A stretch of DNA of 34,580 bases from an uncultured Bacilli bacterium (GCA_934132925.1 CAKPAL010000004.1:1-34580); one strand, 5' to 3'; shown: positions 1-8,551, numbered from the stretch's first letter. Notes: generated from the letters alone by a model not told the origin. Numbers and translations are program-made.

Positions 1-762
1 GGTAATTATCCTTATGCTAGTGATAATGAAGGTAATGTTAGATGGTATTTTAATGAAAATTATTATGGTAATATTACGATAGATAATGGTTATGTTTTTA
101 TTGGTAATGATAGTTATACAGAAGAAGGTCATAGTACAGGTATTTATAAAATGAATTTACTTGGAAAAATATTTAGTGAGTATTTATTTGAAGATGATTA
201 TCTTGGATATAATATTTATTATGATGGTAAGATTTATGCTATTTCTAATGAAATTGTTGTTATTGATAATCAAACCGGTGATATTATTACTAAGTATAAA
301 AATGATAATTATGATTTACTTGATGTTTATGATGGTAATATTTTATTTAGTAAAGATAATGAGTGGTTTGGTTTTAATGATGGTAAACTTGTTTCAGTAA
401 ATCATTCTTTGAATGATAATAGATACTCTTTTTATAGTGGTAATGATAAGTATAGAATTGTTCATGGTGTTAGGTATGGAAAATTAAGGATTACTGATAG
501 ATATAAGAAAGATATTTCTATTATTAAATATGATAAGTATGATGATTCTTCAGTTGAAATAAAAATGGATGTCAATAGAATTGGTGTTTATAATAAAAAT
601 AAGGATAAAATATATTTAATACTTGATAAACTTTTTGATAAGCGTATATATGAAGTTAATGATACTAGGTATATTAATTTAAATGGTCTTAGTGGAAAAT
701 ATACTATTTATTACTCAATTGATGGTAAAGTATATAAAACTGATTATTTTATTGAGGTGTAA
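1..762 (+). CDS. Hypothetical protein, beta-propeller-like, 5' end cut by window
   Basis: The reading frame is open from base 1, so the gene starts upstream; 253 residues are visible before the TAA at 760-762. I do not recognise a family. The visible part is rich in Tyr, Asn, Asp and Gly. It shows short strand-like repeats such as YNIYYDGKIYAIS, VVIDNQTGDII and LLDVYDGNILFS, which read like blades of a beta-propeller (a PQQ/DUF5050-like pattern). No membrane segment or catalytic motif is seen in this part. The last third is less repetitive and ends in a strand-rich tail. The polymerase gene follows after 2 bases and its ribosome binding site (GAGGTG, 754-759) lies inside this gene, so the two are very likely co-transcribed. 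The propeller fold is inference from pattern only. Confidence 0.6.
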   Translation, partial: GNYPYASDNEGNVRWYFNENYYGNITIDNGYVFIGNDSYTEEGHSTGIYKMNLLGKIFSEYLFEDDYLGYNIYYDGKIYAISNEIVVIDNQTGDIITKYKNDNYDLLDVYDGNILFSKDNEWFGFNDGKLVSVNHSLNDNRYSFYSGNDKYRIVHGVRYGKLRITDRYKKDISIIKYDKYDDSSVEIKMDVNRIGVYNKNKDKIYLILDKLFDKRIYEVNDTRYINLNGLSGKYTIYYSIDGKVYKTDYFIEV

Positions 763-764
763 AG

Positions 765-1979
765 ATGGAGAGAGTTATTTTACATATTGATGTTAATAAT
801 GCTTTCCTTAGTTGGACCGCTACTTATATGCTTAAGAAAGGTTACAAGTATGATATTAGGAATAGATATGCTATTATAGCTGGTGATGAATCACAAAGAA
901 GGGGGATTGTTTTGGCAAAAAGTAATCCTTGTAAAAAGTGTGGTGTTGTTACTGCTGAAGCTATTTATTCGGCAAGAAGAAAGTGTCCTTATTTGGAAAT
1001 TTATAAACCTAATTATAAATTATATAAGTATTTTTCCGATAAGATGTATAATTATTTATGTCAGTATACTGATATTATTGAGAGATATTCTATTGATGAA
1101 TGTTTTCTTGATTATACTGGTAGTATGAAATTATTTGGTGATCCAGTTAAGATTGCATACAAAATAAAGGATGATATTTATAGAATGTTTGGCTTTACTG
1201 TTAATGTTGGAGTTGGGAATAATAAATTACTTGCTAAAATGGCATCGGATTTTGAAAAGCCTAATAAGGTTCATACATTATTTAGTAATGAAGTGGAGAG
1301 AAAAATGTTTCCTCTTAATGTTGATGATTTATTTATGATTGGAAAGGCTAGTAGTAAAAAACTTCATGCAATGGGCATTAATACAATAGGAGAACTTGCT
1401 AAGTATGATGAAGATAAACTTATTTTAGCTTTTAAATCAATGGGAAAGATGATGCATGATTATGCTAATGGTATTGACGATAGTCCTGTTTATTATGAGA
1501 GAGAAGCCGCTAAAAGTATATCATCTTCTACTGTGCTTCCTTATAATTATCATGATATTGTTATGATACATGATGTTATTCATAGTTTATCTTGTGAGAT
1601 TGGTAGAAAATTAAGAGACAATAAAAGATATGCAGATACTATTGGTGTTTGGATTAAATATAGCTATTTTGAGAAATATAGTAAACAGTTAAAACTTGAT
1701 TTTAGTATCTCTACTGATGAAGAAATATACAATAATGCGTGTAAGATTTTCGAAGATTTATGGGATCATGATAATGGTATTCGAAGTGTATGTGTGTTTA
1801 TTAGTGGTCTTTCTAGTGAGAGGAAAAAACAACTATCAATTTTTGATATGGATGTGAATAATATTGAAGAAGACAATAAATTACAAAAGGTTATAGATGA
1901 CATCAGGAATAAATATGGTGATAATATTATTAGTTATGGTAATGAAAATGAGAATAATAATGGTAGAGAAAGGAGATGA
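765..1979 (+). CDS. dinB: Y-family translesion DNA polymerase (DinB/UmuC-like)
   Basis: 404 residues. A Y-family polymerase copies past damaged template bases in the cytoplasm. Palm carboxylates are visible: D9 in HIDVNNAF and D111/E112 in YSIDECFLD. Phe14 is in the steric-gate position that excludes ribonucleotides. The fingers contain AEAIYSARRKCP, and a helix-hairpin-helix-like thumb follows (GKASSKKLHAMGINTIGELA, about 193-212). A clamp-binding motif QLSIF is at 356-360, as expected for polymerases recruited by the sliding clamp. The HIDVNNAFLSW start is typical of the Firmicutes branch annotated as DNA polymerase IV rather than of E. coli DinB. ATG 765 has GAGGTG 5 bases upstream. The end overlaps the next gene by 4 bases. 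No LexA-like box could be assessed because the operon promoter lies outside the window. Confidence 0.9.
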   Translation: MERVILHIDVNNAFLSWTATYMLKKGYKYDIRNRYAIIAGDESQRRGIVLAKSNPCKKCGVVTAEAIYSARRKCPYLEIYKPNYKLYKYFSDKMYNYLCQYTDIIERYSIDECFLDYTGSMKLFGDPVKIAYKIKDDIYRMFGFTVNVGVGNNKLLAKMASDFEKPNKVHTLFSNEVERKMFPLNVDDLFMIGKASSKKLHAMGINTIGELAKYDEDKLILAFKSMGKMMHDYANGIDDSPVYYEREAAKSISSSTVLPYNYHDIVMIHDVIHSLSCEIGRKLRDNKRYADTIGVWIKYSYFEKYSKQLKLDFSISTDEEIYNNACKIFEDLWDHDNGIRSVCVFISGLSSERKKQLSIFDMDVNNIEEDNKLQKVIDDIRNKYGDNIISYGNENENNNGRERR

Positions 1980-3949
1980 TGGATATGAATTTTACTGATA
2001 TTGATAATATGTCTTGTATGAGACTATTACTTAAGATTAGTACTTTATCTAGAGAAGAAAGAAAAGTATTCTTTGAAAATGATAAGATTATCTTGAAACT
2101 TAAAAATGAATTACTTGATGAATGTAATAATGGTGATATTTATCGTAATTTTAGAGAAGTATTTAGATTACTTGATATAGATGAGATTTTTAAAATATTT
2201 GATTATGATGTTATACATAATTTTTATAAGGAGTTTGTAAGTGATGATTTTTCTTATGATAATGAAGAAAAGATAGAGATAAGTAGATATAGAAGACAAA
2301 ATGAATATAAGTTATTTGTTTGTTTATTCGAGAAAAATAATAATAAAGTGATGGATTGGATACTTAGTGATGACGACTTATTTAAGGAATTAGTCTTTGT
2401 TTCTGATGATATGTATTCTATTTTTGCTATGTTTGATTATGAACGTATTGTGGAAATTATTTATAAACTAGAAAAGTTTGATTTTATTAAAGATGGTATA
2501 GGATGTCAATTTATTTCTTGTATTAGTTCTGATTTTCAAAAAAGATTATTAGAAGAAGACTTTAATGTTGATACTCTTACTAAACTTCTTTTTTATTTTA
2601 GAAATGATGTTAAATCTTATTTCTTTGAAAATGATAAAAGAGCTAGTTTTTTTATCAATAAGGTTAATATAAAACCACTAGTGAGAAGTGGTGTTAAGTT
2701 TAGTGATGATATACTTGTTAGAGATGACTTTTTTAATGCTCTTAAAACTTCTAGTTTTATGGAGTTTAGGCAAAATATCAATGCTGTGGAGAAGAATAAT
2801 AATCCACTTCCTATAGAGAAGAAACTTGATAGATATTATATGGAACTTATTGACGGATATGATATAGCTAATGAGATGTTTAAGAAATATGTTGATATTT
2901 TAAAAATTCCTGATACATTTGATGGTAGTAAGATTGATGATTTTATTTTTGATAGTGATGTTATGTTTTTATTTTCACAGTATATTAGAAAAAATAATGA
3001 AGGAAAGTATGTTTTTGTTACTGATGATTTGTCTTTACTTATTGAAAACTTGAAAGAAATATCTAATAAAAAATTAAGTGAAATTATAGTTGATGCTTTA
3101 TTTCGTGATAACATTTACAATGTATGGCTTAATATTAGAGAAATGCTAAAATATAATGAATGTCTTGCTATTGATAAGAGGGTTATATCTGAAGATAGAG
3201 TTTTATTTTATAAGAAAATTATTAATTTTGATAGTGTTTCTAGTAAAGAAAAGATTGAATTATTTTATAGTTTAAAAGATACAAATATTAATATATTGTT
3301 TTATGATGATTTGAGAAAGCTTAAAGATTATGCTTATGACAGAATTAAAGATGATATGACTGATTTATCTAAATGTAATGATAAAGTTGTTAATAAAGAT
3401 GGTGTTAAGATTTATGATTTAAGGTCTTCTGAATATTGCTTTTTAGTTAGATCTTTTGGCAGAACATATAGTGAAGATACTTCTAATAGGAGAGATTGCT
3501 ACTCAATTATATCGAATAAAAATAGTAAAGTTTATAATGATGGTGGTTTTGTTACTTATGGTTATAATGGATTTGATAATGATAGAGTTGTTCATATGTT
3601 GGAACAGGATTCCTTTAGTGTTAATACTTATGATAGAGATGTTCCAACTAGATATGTTAATCGTATTATGACAAGTAACGAACTTGTTAGTGGTAGTAAT
3701 TGGTATAGTGAAATTGATATTGTTAATAAGAGAAATGATAATGGTAAATATATAGCAATGAAACCTGATTTTGTTGTTTCTTATGATACTATTAAAGATA
3801 TTGATATTGAGGAAAGCAAGAGACTTGGTATTCCTATAGTGTTTATTAATAAAGTTTTACTTAAAGACGAAGATAGGATATATACTGATTTTACTAGTGA
3901 TATTGATATTTATGATAGTAATGTTAATAGAAATAGAATTGTTAGATAG
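1976..3949 (+). CDS. Large conserved hypothetical protein, co-transcribed with the polymerase
   Basis: 657 residues, no signal peptide or membrane span, so probably cytoplasmic. I do not recognise a named family. The first 470 residues are acidic, helix-rich and full of Asp/Asn/Lys, and look like a long helical repeat region. The C-terminal 190 residues are different and look like a compact domain: RRDCYSIIS, then YGYNGFDNDRVVHMLEQDSF, then TRYVNRI, and finally KPDFVVSYD with RLGIPIVFINK. I recall similar C-terminal domains in uncharacterised proteins of gut Bacilli, but this is memory, not a search. The start region reads ATGATGGATATG after AAAGGAG, so 1976, 1979 or 1985 could each be the true start. 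The gene overlaps the polymerase by 4 bases and lies 20 bases before tex, suggesting one operon. Confidence 0.75.
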   Translation: MMDMNFTDIDNMSCMRLLLKISTLSREERKVFFENDKIILKLKNELLDECNNGDIYRNFREVFRLLDIDEIFKIFDYDVIHNFYKEFVSDDFSYDNEEKIEISRYRRQNEYKLFVCLFEKNNNKVMDWILSDDDLFKELVFVSDDMYSIFAMFDYERIVEIIYKLEKFDFIKDGIGCQFISCISSDFQKRLLEEDFNVDTLTKLLFYFRNDVKSYFFENDKRASFFINKVNIKPLVRSGVKFSDDILVRDDFFNALKTSSFMEFRQNINAVEKNNNPLPIEKKLDRYYMELIDGYDIANEMFKKYVDILKIPDTFDGSKIDDFIFDSDVMFLFSQYIRKNNEGKYVFVTDDLSLLIENLKEISNKKLSEIIVDALFRDNIYNVWLNIREMLKYNECLAIDKRVISEDRVLFYKKIINFDSVSSKEKIELFYSLKDTNINILFYDDLRKLKDYAYDRIKDDMTDLSKCNDKVVNKDGVKIYDLRSSEYCFLVRSFGRTYSEDTSNRRDCYSIISNKNSKVYNDGGFVTYGYNGFDNDRVVHMLEQDSFSVNTYDRDVPTRYVNRIMTSNELVSGSNWYSEIDIVNKRNDNGKYIAMKPDFVVSYDTIKDIDIEESKRLGIPIVFINKVLLKDEDRIYTDFTSDIDIYDSNVNRNRIVR

Positions 3950-3969
3950 AGATAGGAGAGATAGTTATT

Positions 3970-6132
3970 ATGAATGATGTTATTATTGATGGTATTGTTA
4001 ATGGTTTGGGAATTAAAAAGAGTAGTGTTATTGCTACTTTAAAGCTTCTTGAGGAAGGAGCCACGATTCCTTTTATTGCAAGATATAGAAAAGAAGTTAC
4101 TGGAGCTTTAGATGAAGAACAAATTAGAAGTATTAATGAGGTATATGAATATCAAGTTAATTTATTTAAGAGGAAAGAAGATGTTATTAGATTAATTGAT
4201 GAAAAGGGTCTTCTTACTGATGAGATTAGAGATAATATTTTAAAATGTGAAAAACTTGTTGAGGTTGAAGATATTTATAGACCTTATAAAGAGAAGAAAA
4301 AGACAAAGGCAACAGAAGCTATTAAAAATGGATTAGAACCTCTTGCTAAGATTATTATGTCATTTAAAGATGTTGATATAGATAAAATTGCTAATTCTTA
4401 TATTAATGAAAATGTTGAAAGTGTTGAGGCTGCTATTTCAGGAGCTAGTTATATTATTGCTGAATGGATTAGTGATAATGCTAGTTATCGTAAATGGATC
4501 AGAAATAATATGATGAATAGGGGTGTTATTAAGTCTAAAAAGAAAAAGGGTAGCGATGATAGTGATGGTACTTATGAAATGTACTATGATTATGAAGAAA
4601 AAGTGAAGTTTATTAAACCACATAGGGTACTTGCTATTAATAGAGGTGAAAAGGAAGGTATTTTATCGGTTAGCATTTGCGTTGATGATGATTATATTAT
4701 TTCTTATTTAGAGGGGAAAATTATAAAAAATGATAAGGTAATGTCTGCTGCTATAGTTAAAAATGCTATTAAGGATAGTTATAAAAGACTTATTATTCCA
4801 AGTATTGAGAGAGAAGTTAGAAGTGAACTTAAAGAAATAAGTGAGGAAGCTGCTATTAAAGTTTTTGGTGATAATTTAGAAAATCTTATTTTAACACCAC
4901 CAATGAAGGATGTTACAGTTCTCGGCTTTGATCCGGCTTTTAGAACTGGTTGTAAACTTGCTGTTGTTAGTCCTACTTCAAGTGTCCTTAATATTTCAGT
5001 TATTTATCCTCATGAACCACATAATAAATGGGAAGAAGCTAAAAAAGTCTTAAAGGATTTATTTAAAAAGTATGATATTGATATTGTGGCTATTGGAAAT
5101 GGTACGGCTTCTAGAGAAAGTGAAAAATTGGTAGCAGAGGCTATTGGAGAATATAAAGATAAAACAGTTAAATATATTATTGTTAGCGAAGCTGGTGCTA
5201 GTGTTTATTCTGCTAGCGATTTAGCAATTAGTGAGTTTCCTGATTTAACTGTTGAAAAAAGAAGTGCTATTAGTATTGCTAGAAGACTGCAAGATCCTTT
5301 GTCAGAACTTGTAAAAATTGATAGTAAGAGTATTGGTGTTGGTCAATATCAACATGATGTTAATGAGAAAAGGTTAGATGAATCACTTGATTTTGTCGTT
5401 TCTAAATGCGTTAATAATGTTGGTGTTAATATTAATACTGCTAGCAAATCTATTCTTAAATATGTTTCTGGTCTTACAAATAGTTCTATTAATAAGATTA
5501 TTGATTATAGAGAGGGACATGGTAAAATTATTTCTAGAGAAGAACTTGTTAAAAATAAGGTTCTTACTCCTAAAACTTATGAGCAAGCTATTGGTTTTAT
5601 GAGAATTATTGATGGCAATAATCCTATGGATATTACTTCTATTCATCCAGAAAGCTATGATATTTCTTTAAAATTACTTAACATGTATGGATTTGGCGTT
5701 AATGATTTAGGTAGTAAAAAGTTAAATGATACTTTGAGTAATATTGATGTTAGTATTGTTAGTAGTAGTCTTGGTACAGATATCTATACTTTAGAAGATA
5801 TTATTAAATGTCTTTCTAAGCCAAATAGGGATTTTAGGGATGATTTTGATAAGCCATTACTTAAGAGTGATATTTTAAAAATTGAAGATTTGAAGGTTGG
5901 TATGGAACTTTCTGGTACTGTTAGAAATGTTGTGGACTTTGGAGCATTTATTGATATTGGTCTTCATGATGATGGTTTAGTGCATATTTCTAAGATGACT
6001 GATAAATATATTAAGCATCCTAGTGAGGTTGTAGCAGTTGGTGACATTGTAACTTGTTATGTTGATGATATTTCTTTAGAGAAGAATAGGGTTAGTTTAT
6101 CTTTAATTAATCCCAATTTAGTTAAAAATTAG
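3970..6132 (+). CDS. tex: Tex family RNA-binding transcription accessory protein
   Basis: 720 residues, the usual Tex length. Tex proteins are cytoplasmic nucleic-acid-binding proteins linked to transcription and RNA handling. Domain order fits the family: N-terminal helical region with ATIPFIARYRKEVTGALDEE (about 31-50), a YqgF/RNase H-like domain starting at GFDPAFRTG (about 319), a helix-hairpin-helix stretch (VGQYQHDVNEKRL, then NINTASKSILKYVSGL), and a C-terminal S1 domain (about 639-715) with GTVRNVVDFGAFIDIG and GLVHISKM. The start at 3970 follows GATAGGAGAG. It is probably the last gene of the operon. Only a weak inverted repeat (6134-6182) follows it before the tRNA promoter. Confidence 0.93.
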   Translation: MNDVIIDGIVNGLGIKKSSVIATLKLLEEGATIPFIARYRKEVTGALDEEQIRSINEVYEYQVNLFKRKEDVIRLIDEKGLLTDEIRDNILKCEKLVEVEDIYRPYKEKKKTKATEAIKNGLEPLAKIIMSFKDVDIDKIANSYINENVESVEAAISGASYIIAEWISDNASYRKWIRNNMMNRGVIKSKKKKGSDDSDGTYEMYYDYEEKVKFIKPHRVLAINRGEKEGILSVSICVDDDYIISYLEGKIIKNDKVMSAAIVKNAIKDSYKRLIIPSIEREVRSELKEISEEAAIKVFGDNLENLILTPPMKDVTVLGFDPAFRTGCKLAVVSPTSSVLNISVIYPHEPHNKWEEAKKVLKDLFKKYDIDIVAIGNGTASRESEKLVAEAIGEYKDKTVKYIIVSEAGASVYSASDLAISEFPDLTVEKRSAISIARRLQDPLSELVKIDSKSIGVGQYQHDVNEKRLDESLDFVVSKCVNNVGVNINTASKSILKYVSGLTNSSINKIIDYREGHGKIISREELVKNKVLTPKTYEQAIGFMRIIDGNNPMDITSIHPESYDISLKLLNMYGFGVNDLGSKKLNDTLSNIDVSIVSSSLGTDIYTLEDIIKCLSKPNRDFRDDFDKPLLKSDILKIEDLKVGMELSGTVRNVVDFGAFIDIGLHDDGLVHISKMTDKYIKHPSEVVAVGDIVTCYVDDISLEKNRVSLSLINPNLVKN

Positions 6133-6182
6133 TTTATTTTATGTAAAATATGTAATTTTTTTGAAAAATTTGCATAAAATAA

Positions 6183-6211
6183 TTGACAGATGGGCAATTT
6201 TATAGTATCAT
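6183..6211 (+). promoter_or_regulatory. Sigma-A promoter of the tRNA-Gly gene
   Basis: TTGACA (6183-6188), a 17-base spacer and TATCAT (6206-6211). The predicted start is near 6218, about 11 bases before the mature tRNA, as expected for a dedicated tRNA promoter. Confidence 0.8.
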
Positions 6212-6228
6212 TATTATTGCCTACTGAT

Positions 6229-6302
6229 GCAGGTGTAGTTTAATGGTAGAACCTCAGCCTTCCAAGCTGACTGCGTGAGTTCGATTCTCATCACCTGCTC
6301 CA
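6229..6302 (+). tRNA. tRNA-Gly (anticodon TCC)
   Basis: A full cloverleaf can be drawn. The acceptor stem is GCAGGTG with CACCTGC, discriminator T and an encoded CCA end (6300-6302). The D arm contains TAGTTTAATGGTAGA. The anticodon stem is TCAGC/GCTGA with loop CTTCCAA, giving anticodon TCC. The T arm contains AGTTCGATTCT. The anticodon reads GGA and, by wobble, GGG glycine codons. It is a single-gene unit with its own promoter and terminator. Confidence 0.97.
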
Positions 6303-6314
6303 AATATGATTTAT

Positions 6315-6345
6315 AAGCCCTTATATTTTAAGGGCTTTTATTGTT
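6315..6345 (+). terminator. Intrinsic terminator of the tRNA-Gly gene
   Basis: Perfect 9-bp stem AAGCCCTTA / TAAGGGCTT (6315-6323, 6329-6337) with a 5-base loop, followed by a T-rich tract broken by A and G. It lies 12 bases after the tRNA. Confidence 0.8.
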
Positions 6346-6420
6346 TTTACTCTCAAAATTACTCCGACCTTTTACTTAGTTTAAATATATTTGGCAGTAA
6401 TTTTAAATGTTAAATTTGTA

Positions 6421-6475
6421 TAATAAAAAGTAGATAGAAACATGATTCATGTTATGAACTATCTACTTTTTATTA
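6421..6475 (-). terminator. Long hairpin terminator, probably bidirectional
   Basis: A perfect 17-bp stem: TAATAAAAAGTAGATAG (6421-6437) pairs with 6459-6475. The arms supply a T-run in either direction. It sits 21 bases past the stop of the lipoprotein gene on the minus strand and separates that cassette from the tRNA unit. The loop holds a second small palindrome, ACATGATTCATGT. Confidence 0.75.
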
Positions 6476-6496
6476 TATCCTTTAACTGGTAGTTTT

Positions 6497-6913
6497 TTAT
6501 TTTTTTTGGTATGTTTCTTTTCCATCTTTATTTGGGCTTAATAGAAATTTATTATTATCATATTTATATGGTAATTCTTTAATGATATCTTTATCTTTTT
6601 TTTCATCATCAAATGTTAATTTGATTTTTTTTGCATCCATATCTAGTTCATATGTGCCTGTTGCATCATTCATTTTCATTTCTTTACCATTCTTTAATAC
6701 GGCAACAGTTTTATATGTGAAATTGTAATTATTATCAAATGAATAAACAGTTTTTAGTTTTAGAACAGTTTTATTAGTAGTATTCACTTGATATTCCCAA
6801 GTACCAATTAAGTCATTCATTATTGTTACACGATCATTCTTTTTTTCTCCACATCCGGTAATTAATATTAGTGATATAAATGTAAATGCTATTAAAATTA
6901 ATTTCTTTTTCAT
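6497..6913 (-). CDS. Small lipoprotein, lipocalin-like
   Basis: 138 residues. The N-terminus MKKKLILIAF followed by LILITGC is a lipoprotein signal with the lipidated Cys at 21, so the protein should be anchored outside the cytoplasmic membrane. The mature part begins with DLIGTWEYQV and alternates short strands (TYELDMDAKKIKLTF, LPYKYDNNKFLL). That resembles the small lipocalin-like domains of Firmicutes lipoproteins, but no specific ligand can be named. The start ATG overlaps the stop of the upstream zinc-ribbon gene by one base (TAATG), and GAGGAG lies upstream, so the two are translationally coupled. It is the last gene of a three-gene minus-strand cassette and is followed by the strong hairpin at 6421-6475. 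Confidence 0.7.
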   Translation of the reverse strand: MKKKLILIAFTFISLILITGCGEKKNDRVTIMNDLIGTWEYQVNTTNKTVLKLKTVYSFDNNYNFTYKTVAVLKNGKEMKMNDATGTYELDMDAKKIKLTFDDEKKDKDIIKELPYKYDNNKFLLSPNKDGKETYQKK

Positions 6914-7473
6914 TATTTTATCTCCTCTTTTTTACTTTTTACTAAATCAATTATTAAAAATATTGATGAAGTACTTAACATTATTAGTATCCAAATACCA
7001 CCCCATAATATTCCATAATAAGTATCATATTTTGGTGTATGCATATCTAAACCTCCGAACATTATAGCGCAAGCCACTATTAATGCTATTAGGGTATATA
7101 GAAATGTAGGAATATAATAAAAAAATTTTTTTAGTTTTGTTTTTTTCTTTAAAATTGTATAGACTAATGAGATAATTGCTATCATTCCTAATGTTGTATA
7201 TATGCCGTCAAAGTTATCTACAAAATAATACATTATATTATTAAATGACTCATTTAATAATTGTCTATTTGTGCTATAGCTATCTCTTGAAAAAGATATT
7301 TTAAAAAAACTACTTATGAAAGCTAATGTTAATAAATAGCAGGATAATATTTTTGTATTATTAATGTTTAAACTTATTTTTTGTATATTTTTTAATTTAT
7401 ATCCACAGTGTGGACAAACTTTTGCGGTGTCACTTATTTCTTTTTGACACTCTTTACATTTAATTAATGCCAT
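6913..7473 (-). CDS. Zinc-ribbon membrane protein
   Basis: 186 residues. The N-terminus is a zinc ribbon with CKEC at 6-9 and CPHC at 20-23, followed by a linker and three or four hydrophobic segments (about 41-58, 92-108, 117-140 and 154-177). Such zinc ribbon plus membrane proteins are common and mostly uncharacterised in Firmicutes; the ribbon probably faces the cytoplasm. It lies one base after the upstream gene and overlaps the next by one base, so the three minus-strand genes form one unit. A second protein of the same general design is at 18651-19043. No enzymatic motif is visible. Confidence 0.7.
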   Translation of the reverse strand: MALIKCKECQKEISDTAKVCPHCGYKLKNIQKISLNINNTKILSCYLLTLAFISSFFKISFSRDSYSTNRQLLNESFNNIMYYFVDNFDGIYTTLGMIAIISLVYTILKKKTKLKKFFYYIPTFLYTLIALIVACAIMFGGLDMHTPKYDTYYGILWGGIWILIMLSTSSIFLIIDLVKSKKEEIK

Positions 7474-7474
7474 A

Positions 7475-7903
7475 CTAATCCTCCATTATTGTTACAACAC
7501 ATTTTGAAATGTTATAATCTTTAGTTACAAATAATTGAAATTTATTTGATTCACCTGGGTCTAACCATTCATTACCTATAGCGTATGTCCAATCGGTATC
7601 AATTGTTTTTCCGTAGTTGTCGAGAAACGATGCCTTTACTTTAATAAAATGATATTTATAGGGGCTACTGCTATTTACGGAAATGGCTCCTGTGCAGATG
7701 TTATACGAAGAATTGCTATTTAAATTGACATTAGAAATTTTTAAGTATGATTTATTTAATGCTTTGTTACGATAATCATTGTTATAATTATGGCTACTAT
7801 TGTTAATATCATTGATTTCATGCGGTTTAATGGAAATGGTCATAAATGTAATAATTGTGGAAATAATAATTGTAACCATAAATAATATTTTGTTTATTCT
7901 CAT
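7475..7903 (-). CDS. Membrane-anchored FxLYD-like protein
   Basis: 142 residues with one N-terminal hydrophobic segment (about 5-24), then an Asn/Ser-rich linker and an extracytoplasmic domain. The part GAISVNSSSPYKYHF, KASFLDNYGKTIDTDW and WLDPGESNKFQLFV matches the layout of the FxLYD domain: a strand, then a Leu/Tyr-Asp-like turn with D-x-x-G, then a PGE turn. The domain call is from pattern. GAGAGG lies just upstream of ATG 7903. It is the first gene of the cassette and is divergent from the double-HTH regulator at 8117, which is the natural candidate to control it. Confidence 0.6.
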   Translation of the reverse strand: MRINKILFMVTIIISTIITFMTISIKPHEINDINNSSHNYNNDYRNKALNKSYLKISNVNLNSNSSYNICTGAISVNSSSPYKYHFIKVKASFLDNYGKTIDTDWTYAIGNEWLDPGESNKFQLFVTKDYNISKCVVTIMED

Positions 7904-8034
7904 ATTTGCCTCTCTTTTTTAGAAGTTTATAGTCTTTACTATTGACTTTTAATTTCAAGATGAACTGAATTTTATTTCTATCTATTTGTTGCAGAAAATG
8001 TCATTTATGCTATTAAATCCTCCTTTCTATCTTA

Positions 8035-8092
8035 ATTATAGCACTTTTTTGTCGTTTTGAATAGCAAAATGTCGAAATAAAAAGCAAAAATG
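8035..8092. promoter_or_regulatory. Divergent control region with repeated half-sites
   Basis: On the minus strand an extended -10 box TGCTATAAT (8043-8035) points toward the three-gene cassette. Its -35 region (about 8057-8064) overlaps repeated motifs: TTTTGTCG (8047-8054), AGCAAAATG (8063-8071) followed by TCGA, and AGCAAAAATG (8083-8092). The two AGCAAAA copies start 20 bases apart, about two helical turns. This arrangement fits an operator for the adjacent XRE regulator. Operator function is inference. Confidence 0.4.
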
Positions 8093-8116
8093 AAATAATC
8101 TTATTAGGTGAATATT

Positions 8117-8551
8117 ATGAATACTGAAAAAATTAAATATTTAAGAGATGAGTTGGAAGTAACTCAGGAAGAAATTTCTAAAATTTTAGGCTGTACAAGA
8201 ACGGCATATTCTTTATGGGAAATTAATAAAAATACTATTCCGTTATATTATTTAAATAAAATATCAAATATATATAATATTAATATTGATTACTTGGTAG
8301 ATTTATCAAATGAGAAATATGTAGATTTTGAAAAAAAGGAAATTGATAAAATTAAATTAGGCAAAAGAATCAGAGAGGCGAGGAAATCTGTTAATTATAC
8401 GCAGGAAAAATTAGCTTCAAAACTAAATACAACTCATTCTGTTATTAGTGCTTATGAATCTGGTAAATCTACAGTATCAACATTATTTATAATTGAAATA
8501 GCAAAACTTACTAATAAGTCATTAAATTGGTTATTAGATAAAATTAAATAA
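8117..8551 (+). CDS. Transcriptional regulator with two XRE-type HTH domains
   Basis: 144 residues, made almost entirely of two Cro/C1-type helix-turn-helix domains in tandem. The first (about 4-60) contains LEVTQEEISKILGCTRTAYSLWE. The second (about 77-143) contains NYTQEKLASKLNTTHSVISAYE. Most XRE regulators carry one HTH plus a dimerisation or sensor part; here the second HTH replaces it, so a single chain could contact two half-sites. I place the start at ATG 8117, which has AGGTG 7 bases upstream; the in-frame GTG at 8108 is part of that ribosome binding site. It is divergent from the minus-strand envelope cassette and is followed by its own terminator. It is probably an autoregulator and a regulator of the cassette (inference). 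Confidence 0.85.
   Translation: MNTEKIKYLRDELEVTQEEISKILGCTRTAYSLWEINKNTIPLYYLNKISNIYNINIDYLVDLSNEKYVDFEKKEIDKIKLGKRIREARKSVNYTQEKLASKLNTTHSVISAYESGKSTVSTLFIIEIAKLTNKSLNWLLDKIK

Noticed and set aside
6134..6182. 10-bp inverted repeat after tex as a terminator
   Set aside because: The arms are pure low-complexity A/T words with a 29-base loop and no T run after the stem; such repeats arise by chance in DNA this AT-rich.
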